This document shows, in pieces, positions 1-6,532 of a stretch of DNA of 6,532 bases; the stretch's first letter is position 1; the number at the start of each line of letters is the position of its first letter. The DNA lies in the NCBI GenBank assembly GCA_036399175.1, contig DASWNP010000032.1, forward strand, positions 1-6,532. The letters run 5' to 3'. Both the position numbers and the translations under genes were made by a program. The stretch comes from DASWNP01 sp036399175 (GTDB lineage Bacteria; Acidobacteriota; Blastocatellia; Pyrinomonadales; Pyrinomonadaceae). Below the pieces are notes generated by a model that did no database searches, was not told the DNA's origin, and worked only from the letters and a program-made list of their open reading frames with translations.

Positions 1-133
1 AAAAGTCGGATTGCCCGCGAGGTCTGTCCGCATCACCAGAGTATTGACGAAGAATCCGATGAGCTGTTCTATCTCCTGTCGGTTGCGGCCTGCCAGGGGA
101 GAGCCGACGAGGATGTCTGTTTGATGGCTGTAG
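1..133. repeat. Terminal direct repeat, left copy (133 bp)
   Basis: Bases 1-133 match bases 6400-6532 exactly in the same orientation. The copies are 6399 bp apart, a multiple of three, and code for the same C-domain segment (C5 region) in the same frame. The repeat fills exactly both ends of the window, which is what an assembly overlap looks like. Confidence 0.98.
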
Positions 134-3100
134 CGAGACAGTAGGGTTTGGAAGGCGGCGAGCAAAGTCATGTAGAGCGTTACGCCTTCGCGCCTGCTGA
201 GGGCTTGAAGCTGCTGGCTCAAGCTGCGCGGGAGCATCTCGGAAGCGGTCGCGCCGTTGAAGGTCTGCACCGCCGGGCGGGGGTAGTCGGTCGGAAGCTC
301 CAGCGCCGGAGGTGCGCCCGCCAGTTGTCTCCGCCAGTAAGCAAGCTGTTCGTCGAGCACTTCGCCACACAGCCACTCTCTCTGCCACACCGCATAATCC
401 GCATACTGTATCGACAACTCTTCGAGTGGCGACTCTTTCCCCGTCGAGAAGGCTTCGTAGAGCGCGGCTACTTCGCGGATGAAGATACTGATTGACCAGC
501 CATCCGAGACGATGTGGTGCATGGTGAGCAAAAGGACGTGCTCTTCATCCGAAAGCTTAACGAGCAGGCCGCGAAGCAATGCTCCTTCCGAGAGATTGAA
601 GGGGCGCTGTGCTTCTTCGGTGGCGAGGCGTTGTGCTTCGGCGCTGCGCGTCGTTTCGGGTAGCTCGCTCAGGTCTGTGACGGGCAGATGAAAGCGTGGC
701 TCTTCAGTTATCACCTGGCGGGGCTGGCCGCCGACGGTCTCGAAAGTTGTGCGCAGTACTTCGTGACGCCGGACGACTTCGCGGAGGCTTCTCTCCAGCG
801 CGCCCACGTCGAGCTTCCCGCGCACGCTGATAGCCGAAGGAAGATTGTAGAAAGAGCTTTCGGGCTCAAGCTTGTCGAGAAACCAGAGGCGCTGCTGCGC
901 GAAAGAGAGCGGCAGCTCCGCGTCGCGCGAACGCGGGACGACGGGCGGCGCTTGTATTTGCTCCGCCGCGCGCATCTCCGCCTCGATTGCCCCTGCCAAT
1001 TCTTCGAGCGACGGATGCTCGAACAAACGTCTGAGAGGAAGCTCCACCTTGAAGGCACGGCGCAGGCGAGAGACGACCTGCGTCGCCAGCAAGCTGTGTC
1101 CTCCCAGCTCGAAGAAATTATCCCGCACGCCCACTCGCTCCACCTTCAACACTTCCGACCAGATGCCCGCCGTCAGCTCTTCAACCGCCGTGCGCGGAGC
1201 GACGTAGCTTTCAGACGCGCTCTTCGCACGGGGCGCGGGTAGAGCTGTGCGGTCAACCTTGCCGTTCGGCGTCAGCGGCAATCTATCGAGCAGGACGAAG
1301 GCCGAAGGAATCATGTAGTCGGGCAATCGCTCGCGCAGGTACGAGCGTAAATCCGAACTCGTCGGCGGCGAAGACTTGCGCGCCGCGACGAGGTAAGCGA
1401 CCAGACGTTTTCTGCCTTCTTCGTCTTCCAGAGCCGCGACGACCGCCTGCTTCACCCCGGCGTGGAGTTTGAGCACTGCCTCGACCTCGCCGACTTCTAC
1501 ACGAAAGCCTCGCACTTTAACTTGCAGGTCGCGGCGTCCGAGATATTCGAGCACACCGTCGGCGCGGTAGCGCGCGAGGTCGCCGGTGCGGTAGAGACGC
1601 GCGCCGGGCTCGCTTGAGAAAGCGTTGGGGATAAATCTCTCCGCCGTCTGTCCGGGGCGGTTGAGATAGCAGCGCGCGAGCTGCGCGCCGCCGACGTAAA
1701 GCTCGCCCGCGACGCCCGCAGGGACGGGCTGCAAAGCATCATCCAGCAGATAAACTTCGGCGTTCGAGATGGGTCGCCCGATGGGTGGAAGCTTCGGCCA
1801 GTCTGACGGGTCGCCTTCGAGTCGGTGCATGGAGACGAGATGCGTCTCGGTCGGGCCGTAGTGGTTGTCTAGGATACAACGGTCGAGCCTGCTGAAGAGG
1901 CGCGCGAGGTGCGGCGTAATCTTCAACTGCTCGCCCGCCGTGACGACCTGACGCAGACTCGAAGGCCAGACGTTTTCCGCCTCGGCCACTTCGGCCAGAT
2001 GTTGCAGCGCGACGAAGGGCAGAAACAGTCGCTCGACGCGCTGCTCCCGAAGTACGCCGAGGAGCGCCGAGCCGTCTCTGCGCTCATCCTCTCGTAGCAG
2101 TACGAGCGCCCCGCCCGCCGCCCACGTCGAAAAGATTTCCTGAAACGAAACGTCGAAGCTGAGCGAAGCAAATTGCAGCGTGCGCGCCGCCGTAGCGGCG
2201 GCCTCGCCGGAGCTTCGCATCTGGTAGGTGACGAGGTTGACGGCGGCGCGGTGCGGCATCACGACCGCCTTCGGCCTACCCGTCGAGCCCGACGTGTAGA
2301 CGACGTATGCGAGGCTCGTCGAAGCAGCGTTGCGTTCAGGCTCGCGCGGGCTCTCTTCTTCGATTCTCTTCCAATCGGTATCGAGACAGACGACCTTAGC
2401 GCTTGTCTCCGGCAAACGCTCGGCGAGTCTCTGCTCCGTGAGCAGCACGCGAGCGCGCGCATCTTCGAGCATGAAGGCGAGACGTTCCTGCGGATACTCC
2501 GGGTCGAGCGGCAGATACGCGCCGCCCGCCTTGAGCACGCCGAGCACGCCGACGAGCATCTCTATCGAACGCTCCATCATCACCGCCGCAACCGTCTCAG
2601 CGCCGATGCCGAGCGAGCGCAGGTGATGCGCCACACGGTTCGCGCGCTCGTTCAGTTCTCGATAACTCAAACTCGCTTCGCCGAAGACGATGGCCGTGCT
2701 CTCAGGCGTGCGCGCCGCCTGCTCTGCGACAAGCTCGTGAATGCAAGCCTCCCTGGGAAACTCGCTCGCCGTCGCGTTCCACTCGGAGAGAGCGCGTCGC
2801 TCGGCTTCGGTCAGGAGCGGCAACTCGTTGATGCGACGCTCAGGGCTTTCGACCGCTCCCACAAGCAGCGTCCTCAGATGTTCGAGCATGCGGCTGACGG
2901 TTCTGTCGTCGAACAAATCCGTGCTGTACTCGCAGACGCCTTCGAGCCCTTCGGAAGTCTCTTCGAGCGACAGCATCAGGTCGAACTTCGCCGTCCCGCT
3001 TTCGACATCCAGCAGGCTCGCCTTCAAGCCTTCCAGCTCCAGTGCCTCCGAAGGCGCGTTCTGCAAAACGAAGAGCACCTGGAAGAGCGGCGTGTAGCTC

Positions 3101-6100
3101 AGGCTGCGCTCCGGCTGCAACTCTTCGACCAGCATTTCGAAAGGCACGTCCTGATGCGCGTACGCTCCCAGCGCCGTTTGCCTGACGCGCGTGAGCAACT
3201 CTCGGAAACTCGGGTTGCCCGAAAGGTCTGTCCTCATCACCAGAGTATTGACGAAGAATCCGATGAGCCCTTCAAGCTCCGCGCGTCGGCGGTTGGCGAC
3301 GGGCGTGCCCGTGAGGATGTCCGTCTGTCCGGTGTAGCGCCCGAGAAGAGTCTGGAAGGCGGCGAGCAGCGTCATGTACAGGGTCGCGCCCGTTTGACGG
3401 CTGAGCGCCTTCAACGCTTCGGTCAAACTCTTCGGCAAACTCACCGGCAGCGATGCGCCGCGAAACGTCTGAACTCTCGGGCGCGGCCTGTCCGTCGGCA
3501 ATTCCAGCACGGCGGGCGCATTTGCCAACTGCTCGCGCCAGTAAGCAAGCTGTTCGTCGAGCACCGAGCCTTGCAGCCATTCTCTCTGCCACACCGCATA
3601 ATCCGCATACTGTATCGGCAACCCTTCGAGCGGCGATTCTTTCCCCGTCGAATAAGCTTCGTAGAGCGCGGCCACTTCGCCGACGAGCACGCCCATCGAC
3701 CATCCGTCCGAGATGATGTGATGCATCGTGACGAGCAGCGTGTGCTCCTGCGCGCCGAAGCGCAGAAGTCGGGCGCGCACGAGCCGCCCGCGCGATAAAT
3801 CGAAGGGCGTCTGCGCCTCGGCCAGAGCGAGGGCACGCGCCCGTCCGTCGCGCTCGCCCGGCTGAATCGTCGAGAGGTCTTCGACGTGCAGCCTGAAAGG
3901 CTCGGCCTCTTCTATCACCTGCACGGGCTCGCCGCCCGTTGTCGCGCGGAAAGCCGTCCGCAGCGTTTCGTGACGCCTGATTAGCTCGGCGAGCGTGCGC
4001 TCAAGCGCTTCGATTCGGAGCGCGCCCGTCAAACGCACCGCGCCCGGCGTGTTGTAGACCGGATTGCCCGGCTCCAACTGGTCGATGAACCAGAGGCGCT
4101 GCTGCGCGAACGAAAGCGGAAGCTCTGCGTTGCCCTCGCGCGGCACGGCCTTGAGCGGCGGCGCTTCCGCCACACGCCCCGCGCGCATCTCCGCCTCGAC
4201 GAACGAAGACAATTCGGCCACTACCGGCGACTCGAAGAAACGGCTGAGCGGCAATTCCACCCCAAAAGCATCTCTGAGACGAGAGACGACCTGCGTCGCC
4301 AGAAGCGAATGGCCGCCAAGCTCGAAGAAATTATCCCGCACGCCCACTCGCTCCACCTTCAACACTTCCGACCAGATGCCCGAGACCATCTCTTCAACCG
4401 CCGTGCGCGGCGCAAGATAGCCCTCAGACGCGCTCGTCGCACGGGGCGCGGGCAGCGCCTTGCGGTCAGCTTTTCCGCTCGGCGTGAGTGGCAATTTATC
4501 GAGCAGGACGAAGGCCGAAGGAATCATGTAGTCGGGCAACTGCTCGCGCAGATATCTGCGAAGCTCGGCGACGTTCAAAGAAGATTCCTGTTGAGCGACG
4601 ATGTAGGCGACGAGCCGCTTATCGCCAGGCGCGTCTTCGCGCGCCATGACGACGCACTCGCGCACGCCTCTGTGCGCGCCGAGCGTCGCCTCTATCTCTT
4701 CAAGCTCGATGCGCAGGCCGCGAATCTTGACTTGATGGTCGAGCCTGCCGAGATATTCGATTCTGCCGTCGGGCAGATGTCGCGTCAGGTCTCCCGTGCG
4801 ATAGAGACGCGCGCCGGGCTCTCGGGAGAAAGGGTCGGGGATAAAGCGTTCGGCGGTCAGGTCGGGTCGATTCCAGTAGCCGCGCGCGACGCAGAGGCCG
4901 CCGAGGTATAGCTCGCCGGCGACGCCTGCCGGGACGGGCTGCATTCGAGAATCGAGGACGTGGGCGGTCGTGTTGTCGATGGGGCGTCCGATGGAAACGG
5001 CGAAGCGCAGGGGCTCGCCCTTGTCAGGCCAGTGAACCGAGCCGATAGAGCCTTCGGTCGGGCCGTACCAATCGTGCACCTGGAGCGAGAGACGCGAGCG
5101 CAGGCGTTCGAGAAGCTCGACCGGCATCGCCTCGCCGCCTACCGCCATCCGTCTCAGGGAAGCGGCTGCCGCATCCAGTCCCTTCTCTTCGAGGAACATT
5201 GGCAGAAGCGACGGGACGAACTGAATCGTCGTCACCTTGTAGCGCGCCACCGTCTGCACGAGATAGGCGCTGTCCTGTTGCGCGCCGTGACGCGCGACGA
5301 CCACGCGCGCCCCCGCGAGCCACCCCGTAAAGGTCTCCCACACTGACACGTCGAAGCTGAGCGACGCTTTGAGCAGCAGGCAGTCCGTCTCGTCCAGCTC
5401 GAAAGCCGACTTCTGCCACCAGAGCGCGTTGACGACGCCGCGATGCGTGACGGCCACGCCCTTCGGCCTGCCCGTCGAGCCCGACGTGTACATCACGTAA
5501 ATCACATTGTCCGGCACGACCGCGCTCGAAGGATTCTCCGCGCTCTCTTCAGCCCACTCGTGCGCGTCTCTGTCGAGACACAACACGCGCGCCCTCTCGA
5601 CGCCGACGTTCTCCAGCAGGTGCTCCTGCGTCAAAAGCAACGAAGCTTCCGCATCTTCGAGCATGAAGGCGATGCGCTCCTGCGGATACTGCGGGTCTAA
5701 AGGCACATAAGCGCCGCCTGCCTTCAACACAGCCAGCACGCCCAAGACCATCTCCACGCCGCGCTCCAACAGAATCCCGACTCTCGTCTCCGGCCTCACT
5801 CCCAGGCTTTGCAGATGATGTGCCAGACGGTTCGCTCGCCGGTTCACTTCCGCGTAAGTCAGCTCCGCGTCTTCATAAATCAACGCGACCGAGTCTGGCG
5901 TGCTCTCCACCTGTCTTTCAAATAGTTGATGCAGGCAGAACGTCGAAGGGTACGGGGTCGCGGTCTCGTTCCAGTCGAAGAGTATCCGGCGACGCTCTTC
6001 GGAAGTCAGCAGAGGGAGGTCTTGCAGGGGCGTCTCCGCGTCACGCGCGACCGATTCGAGCAGCGTGCGGAAATGTCCGGCCATTCGCTCAATCGTCGCG

Positions 6101-6532
6101 GGCTCGAACAGCTCCGTCCCGTATAGAAAATGGGCGACGAGCCCTTCAGAAGTTTCCTCAATCTCAAGTACCAAATCGAACTTCACCGACAGGCCGACAG
6201 AATCCATCCGGGTCATCAGCAATCCGTTCGCTTCGACCTCCGCCGACTCCGCGCTTTGATAAGCGAAGACGACCTGAAACAACGGCGAATAACTCAAACT
6301 CCGCTCAGGCTGTATCTCTTCTACAAGCTTCTCAAACGGCACGTCCTGATGCCCGTATGCTCCCAGCGCTACTTCCCGCACGCGCCCCAGTAATTCACGA
6401 AAAGTCGGATTGCCCGCGAGGTCTGTCCGCATCACCAGAGTATTGACGAAGAATCCGATGAGCTGTTCTATCTCCTGTCGGTTGCGGCCTGCCAGGGGAG
6501 AGCCGACGAGGATGTCTGTTTGATGGCTGTAG
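1..6532 (-). CDS. Non-ribosomal peptide synthetase, internal fragment (C)-A-PCP-C-A-PCP-(C), open at both ends
   Basis: This is part of a cytoplasmic multimodular NRPS that activates amino acids as adenylates, loads them on phosphopantetheine arms and condenses them. The minus frame is open for 2177 codons without a stop. Numbering residues from base 6531, the domains are: C1 end 1-187, A1 200-695, PCP1 707-777, C2 802-1247, A2 1264-1767, PCP2 1778-1847, C3 start 1871-2177. Core motifs are intact throughout: two HHxxSDG sites, two YTSGSTGRPK loops, two YGPTE, two YRTGDL, two A10 lysines and two LGGHSL carrier sites. The two carrier serines lie 3213 bp (1071 residues) apart, a normal module length. 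No epimerase, methyltransferase, reductase or thioesterase is visible. Neither start nor stop lies in the window, so the true protein is longer. The two ends of the frame are identical over 133 bp. Family assignment is certain; the product is not known. Confidence 0.98.
332..413. repeat. Intermodular repeat in C domain (29 + 37 bp exact), copy in C3
   Basis: Bases 332-360 equal 3536-3564 and bases 377-413 equal 3581-3617, both at a spacing of 3204 bp. They encode the C4 region (LDEQLAYW and YADYAVWQRE). The DNA between the two blocks differs. Confidence 0.93.
991..1200 (-). other. Peptidyl carrier protein PCP2
   Basis: This thiolation domain holds the residue activated by A2, predicted to be proline, and passes the chain to C3. 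It is about 70 residues, from APRTAVEELTAG through NFFELGGHSLLATQVVSRLR to LFEHPSLEELA. The phosphopantetheine serine is at 1093-1095. It is nearly identical to PCP1 in its first half and diverges after LRR/LRD. An LCL-type C domain follows directly. Confidence 0.95.
1106..1169. repeat. 64-bp exact intermodular repeat in PCP, copy in PCP2
   Basis: Bases 1106-1169 equal 4319-4382 without a mismatch, at a spacing of 3213 bp. The repeat encodes the carrier helix-I to loop segment (GIWSEVLKVERVGVRDNFFEL). Even silent positions are unchanged, which suggests recent duplication or gene conversion between the modules. Confidence 0.95.
1231..2742 (-). other. Adenylation domain A2, predicted proline-activating
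   Basis: This domain adenylates its amino acid and loads PCP2. It is about 504 residues. Motifs in order: LSYRELNERANRVA; A2 LKAGGAYLP; A3 YTSGSTGRPK (2269-2298); A4 SFDVSFQEIFS; a core stretch LFLPFVALQ; VTAGEQLKITP; A5 NHYGPTETH (YGPTE 1846-1860); A6 GELYVGGAQLARCY; A7 YRTGDL (1576-1593); A8 LQVKVRGFRVEVGEVE; A9 LVAYLV; A10 PNGKVDRTALP with the lysine at 1258-1260. The ten-residue code read by alignment to GrsA PheA is D-V-Q-F-V-A-H-L-V-K, close to known proline codes of the DVQ(L/F/Y)IAHVVK kind. The FDVSFQEIFS, AGEQL and NHYGPTE segments are also typical of proline domains. A proline analogue such as methylproline or pipecolate remains possible. One oddity is Cys in place of the usual Gly in ARGY (1669-1671). 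Confidence 0.95.
1284..1326. repeat. 43-bp exact intermodular repeat before A10, copy in A2
   Basis: Bases 1284-1326 equal 4497-4539, also 3213 bp apart. The block encodes LPDYMIPSAFVLLD just before the A10 lysine. With the 64-bp carrier repeat it marks a near-identical stretch at the A-PCP border of both modules. Confidence 0.95.
2791..4128 (-). other. Condensation domain C2, complete, LCL-type
   Basis: C2 joins the PCP1-bound donor to the A2-selected acceptor on PCP2. It is about 446 residues, full length. Motifs in order: C1 ELPLSFAQQRLWFID; C2 RRHETLRTAFR; C3 MHHIISDGWSMG with the catalytic HH at 3718-3723 and the Asp at 3706-3708; C4 YADYAVWQREWL; C5 TDILTGTP and IGFFVNTLVMRTD; C6 HQDVPFEMLVEE; C7 RSLSYTPLFQVLF. 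The SFAQQRLWF opening is typical of LCL domains, which take an L-configured donor; DCL, starter and cyclization domains differ here. This agrees with the absence of an epimerase upstream. Together with the two A domains it predicts an X-Pro bond. Confidence 0.95.
3536..3617. repeat. Intermodular repeat in C domain (29 + 37 bp exact), copy in C2
   Basis: This is the partner of 332-413. A further 34-bp exact match, 31-64 with 3235-3268, encodes the IGFFVNTL segment at the same spacing. Confidence 0.93.
4201..4413 (-). other. Peptidyl carrier protein PCP1
   Basis: This thiolation domain carries the A1-activated residue, and then the growing peptide, as a phosphopantetheine thioester. It is about 71 residues, from APRTAVEEMV through NFFELGGHSLLATQ to FFESPVVAELSSF. 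The serine that receives phosphopantetheine is at 4306-4308. The LGGHSL form, rather than LGGDS, is the kind usually seen before an ordinary C domain and not before an epimerase, which fits the LCL-type C2 that follows. Its 5' half shares a 64-bp exact DNA match with PCP2. Confidence 0.95.
4319..4382. repeat. 64-bp exact intermodular repeat in PCP, copy in PCP1
   Basis: This is the partner of 1106-1169 in the preceding module. The DNA diverges quickly on both sides, so the identity is a block and not an even level of similarity. Confidence 0.95.
4447..5934 (-). other. Adenylation domain A1, substrate unassigned
   Basis: This ATP-dependent domain selects and adenylates an amino acid, then transfers it to PCP1. 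It is about 496 residues, a normal length, and runs from LHQLFERQ to the A10 region. Motifs in order: LTYAEVNRRANRLA; A2 LKAGGAYVP; A3 YTSGSTGRPK (5461-5490); A4 SFDVSVWE; A5 YGPTE (5053-5067); A6 GELYLGGLCVARGYW; A7 YRTGDL (4786-4803); A8 HQVKIRGLRIELEEIE; A9 LVAYIV; A10 PSGKADRKALP with the catalytic lysine at 4471-4473. Aligning by eye to GrsA PheA gives the ten-residue code D-V-W-Q-A-G-W-I-G-K (positions 235, 236, 239, 278, 299, 301, 322, 330, 331, 517). The DVW start and surrounding scaffold recall serine-type domains (DVWH...), but Q278, A299, G301 and W322 do not fit serine or any common code I can recall. I leave the substrate open. Confidence 0.96.
4497..4539. repeat. 43-bp exact intermodular repeat before A10, copy in A1
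   Basis: This is the partner of 1284-1326, in the C-terminal subdomain of A1. Confidence 0.95.
5970..6531 (-). other. Condensation domain C1, C-terminal part
   Basis: This is the last 40% or so of a condensation domain, which forms the peptide bond between the upstream peptidyl carrier and the residue loaded by A1. It begins near the C5 region (TDILVGSP, IGFFVNTLVMRTD) and continues through C6 (HQDVPFEKLVEE) and C7 (RSLSYSPLFQVVFAYQ). It then ends in the usual C-A linker (LTSEERRRILFDWNETATPYP). The catalytic HHxxxDG lies upstream, outside the window. The first 133 bases of this part are identical to the far end of C3, so if the window is joined end to end the two halves make one C domain of about 450 residues. 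Confidence 0.93.
6400..6532. repeat. Terminal direct repeat, right copy (133 bp)
   Basis: This is the identical partner of bases 1-133. The homologous site in C2 (around 3204-3330) is clearly related but not identical, so the perfect match is special to the two ends and not a general feature of all C domains here. Confidence 0.98.

Larger units (their letters stand above)
1..921 (-). other. Condensation domain C3, N-terminal part, LCL-type
   Basis: This condensation domain takes its donor from PCP2; the acceptor module lies beyond the window. About 307 residues are present. C1 is DAELPLSFAQQRLWFLD; C2 RRHEVLRTTFE; C3 MHHIVSDGWSIS with the HH at 514-519 and the Asp at 502-504; C4 YADYAVWQREWL; C5 TDILVGSP and IGFFVNTLVMRTD. 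It breaks off at GNPTF. The next residues expected in this family (RELL...) are the ones found at 6399 and below in C1, because bases 1-133 recur at 6400-6532. The motif set indicates an active LCL domain. Confidence 0.94.

Noticed and set aside
1200..1290. Possible module or protein boundary (stop, start, docking domain) at the A-PCP or PCP-C linkers
   Set aside because: The frame runs through every linker without a stop, and linker lengths are normal for domains in one polypeptide. No docking-type helices are seen.
2173..3798. A 541-codon open frame on the plus strand
   Set aside because: It lies in exact codon register opposite the NRPS frame, and its translation is an Arg-, Gln- and Leu-rich string with no recognisable domain. 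Antisense openness follows from the GC-rich codon bias of the NRPS.
4128..4200. Epimerization domain between PCP1 and C2
   Set aside because: Only a short linker of about 24 residues separates PCP1 from C2. The carrier has the LGGHSL form and C2 has LCL-type motifs.
4309..4911. A 200-codon plus-strand open frame with an ATG start
   Set aside because: It lies antisense to PCP1 and the C-terminal part of A1. The start codon is just the complement of the conserved His in LGGHSL, and a similar antisense frame recurs over the other module because the DNA is duplicated.
3272..5419. Short minus-strand open frames in other registers (for example 3272-3703, 3441-3836, 5024-5419)
   Set aside because: They overlap the NRPS frame in shifted registers and code for low-complexity Arg/Ala/Ser-rich strings without motifs, while the NRPS frame over the same bases shows conserved C and A motifs.
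1..6532. Small circular plasmid or phage genome suggested by the terminal repeat
   Set aside because: The unit has no replication, packaging or mobilisation gene and no non-coding DNA. It is an unbroken piece of NRPS coding sequence, so an assembly loop or chromosomal tandem repeat is far more likely.

Overview
The window is the interior of one modular non-ribosomal peptide synthetase (NRPS) gene on the minus strand. One reading frame, with codons on plus triplets 1-3, 4-6 and so on read in reverse complement, is open from base 6531 to base 1. I checked it triplet by triplet and found no stop (no tta, cta or tca on the plus strand in that register). Both ends run off the window, so no start, ribosome binding site, promoter, stop or terminator of this gene is visible. 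There is no intergenic DNA and no sign of an RNA gene, CRISPR array or insertion sequence.

In protein order (high to low coordinates) the layout is: C-terminal part of a condensation domain (C1, 6531-5970); adenylation domain A1 (5934-4447); carrier protein PCP1 (4413-4201); complete condensation domain C2 (4128-2791); adenylation domain A2 (2742-1231); carrier protein PCP2 (1200-991); N-terminal two thirds of a condensation domain (C3, 921-1). This is a standard C-A-PCP elongation series. There is no epimerization, methyltransferase or thioesterase domain, and both complete-enough C domains look like the LCL type. A2 carries a proline-type specificity code. The A1 code matches no common amino acid I can recall. 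The line therefore appears to build ...X-Pro...

The most important observation concerns the ends. The first 133 bases (1-133) are identical to the last 133 (6400-6532), in the same coding frame. Joining them gives a 6399-bp circle, exactly 2133 codons, with no stop: an endless reading frame in which C3 flows into C1 and makes a C domain of normal length. A real plasmid of this kind is not credible. Either an assembler closed a loop on near-identical NRPS modules, or the chromosome carries a tandem repeat of this two-module unit, which would predict an (X-Pro)n-type product. The two modules also share exact DNA blocks of 64, 43, 37, 34 and 29 bp in carrier, A10 and C-domain regions, while the substrate-binding cores of the A domains differ strongly.

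The source is a GC-rich bacterium. Four in-frame TTA leucine codons (1348-1350, 3796-3798, 5698-5700, 6391-6393) argue mildly against Streptomyces. I cannot place it further from sequence alone.
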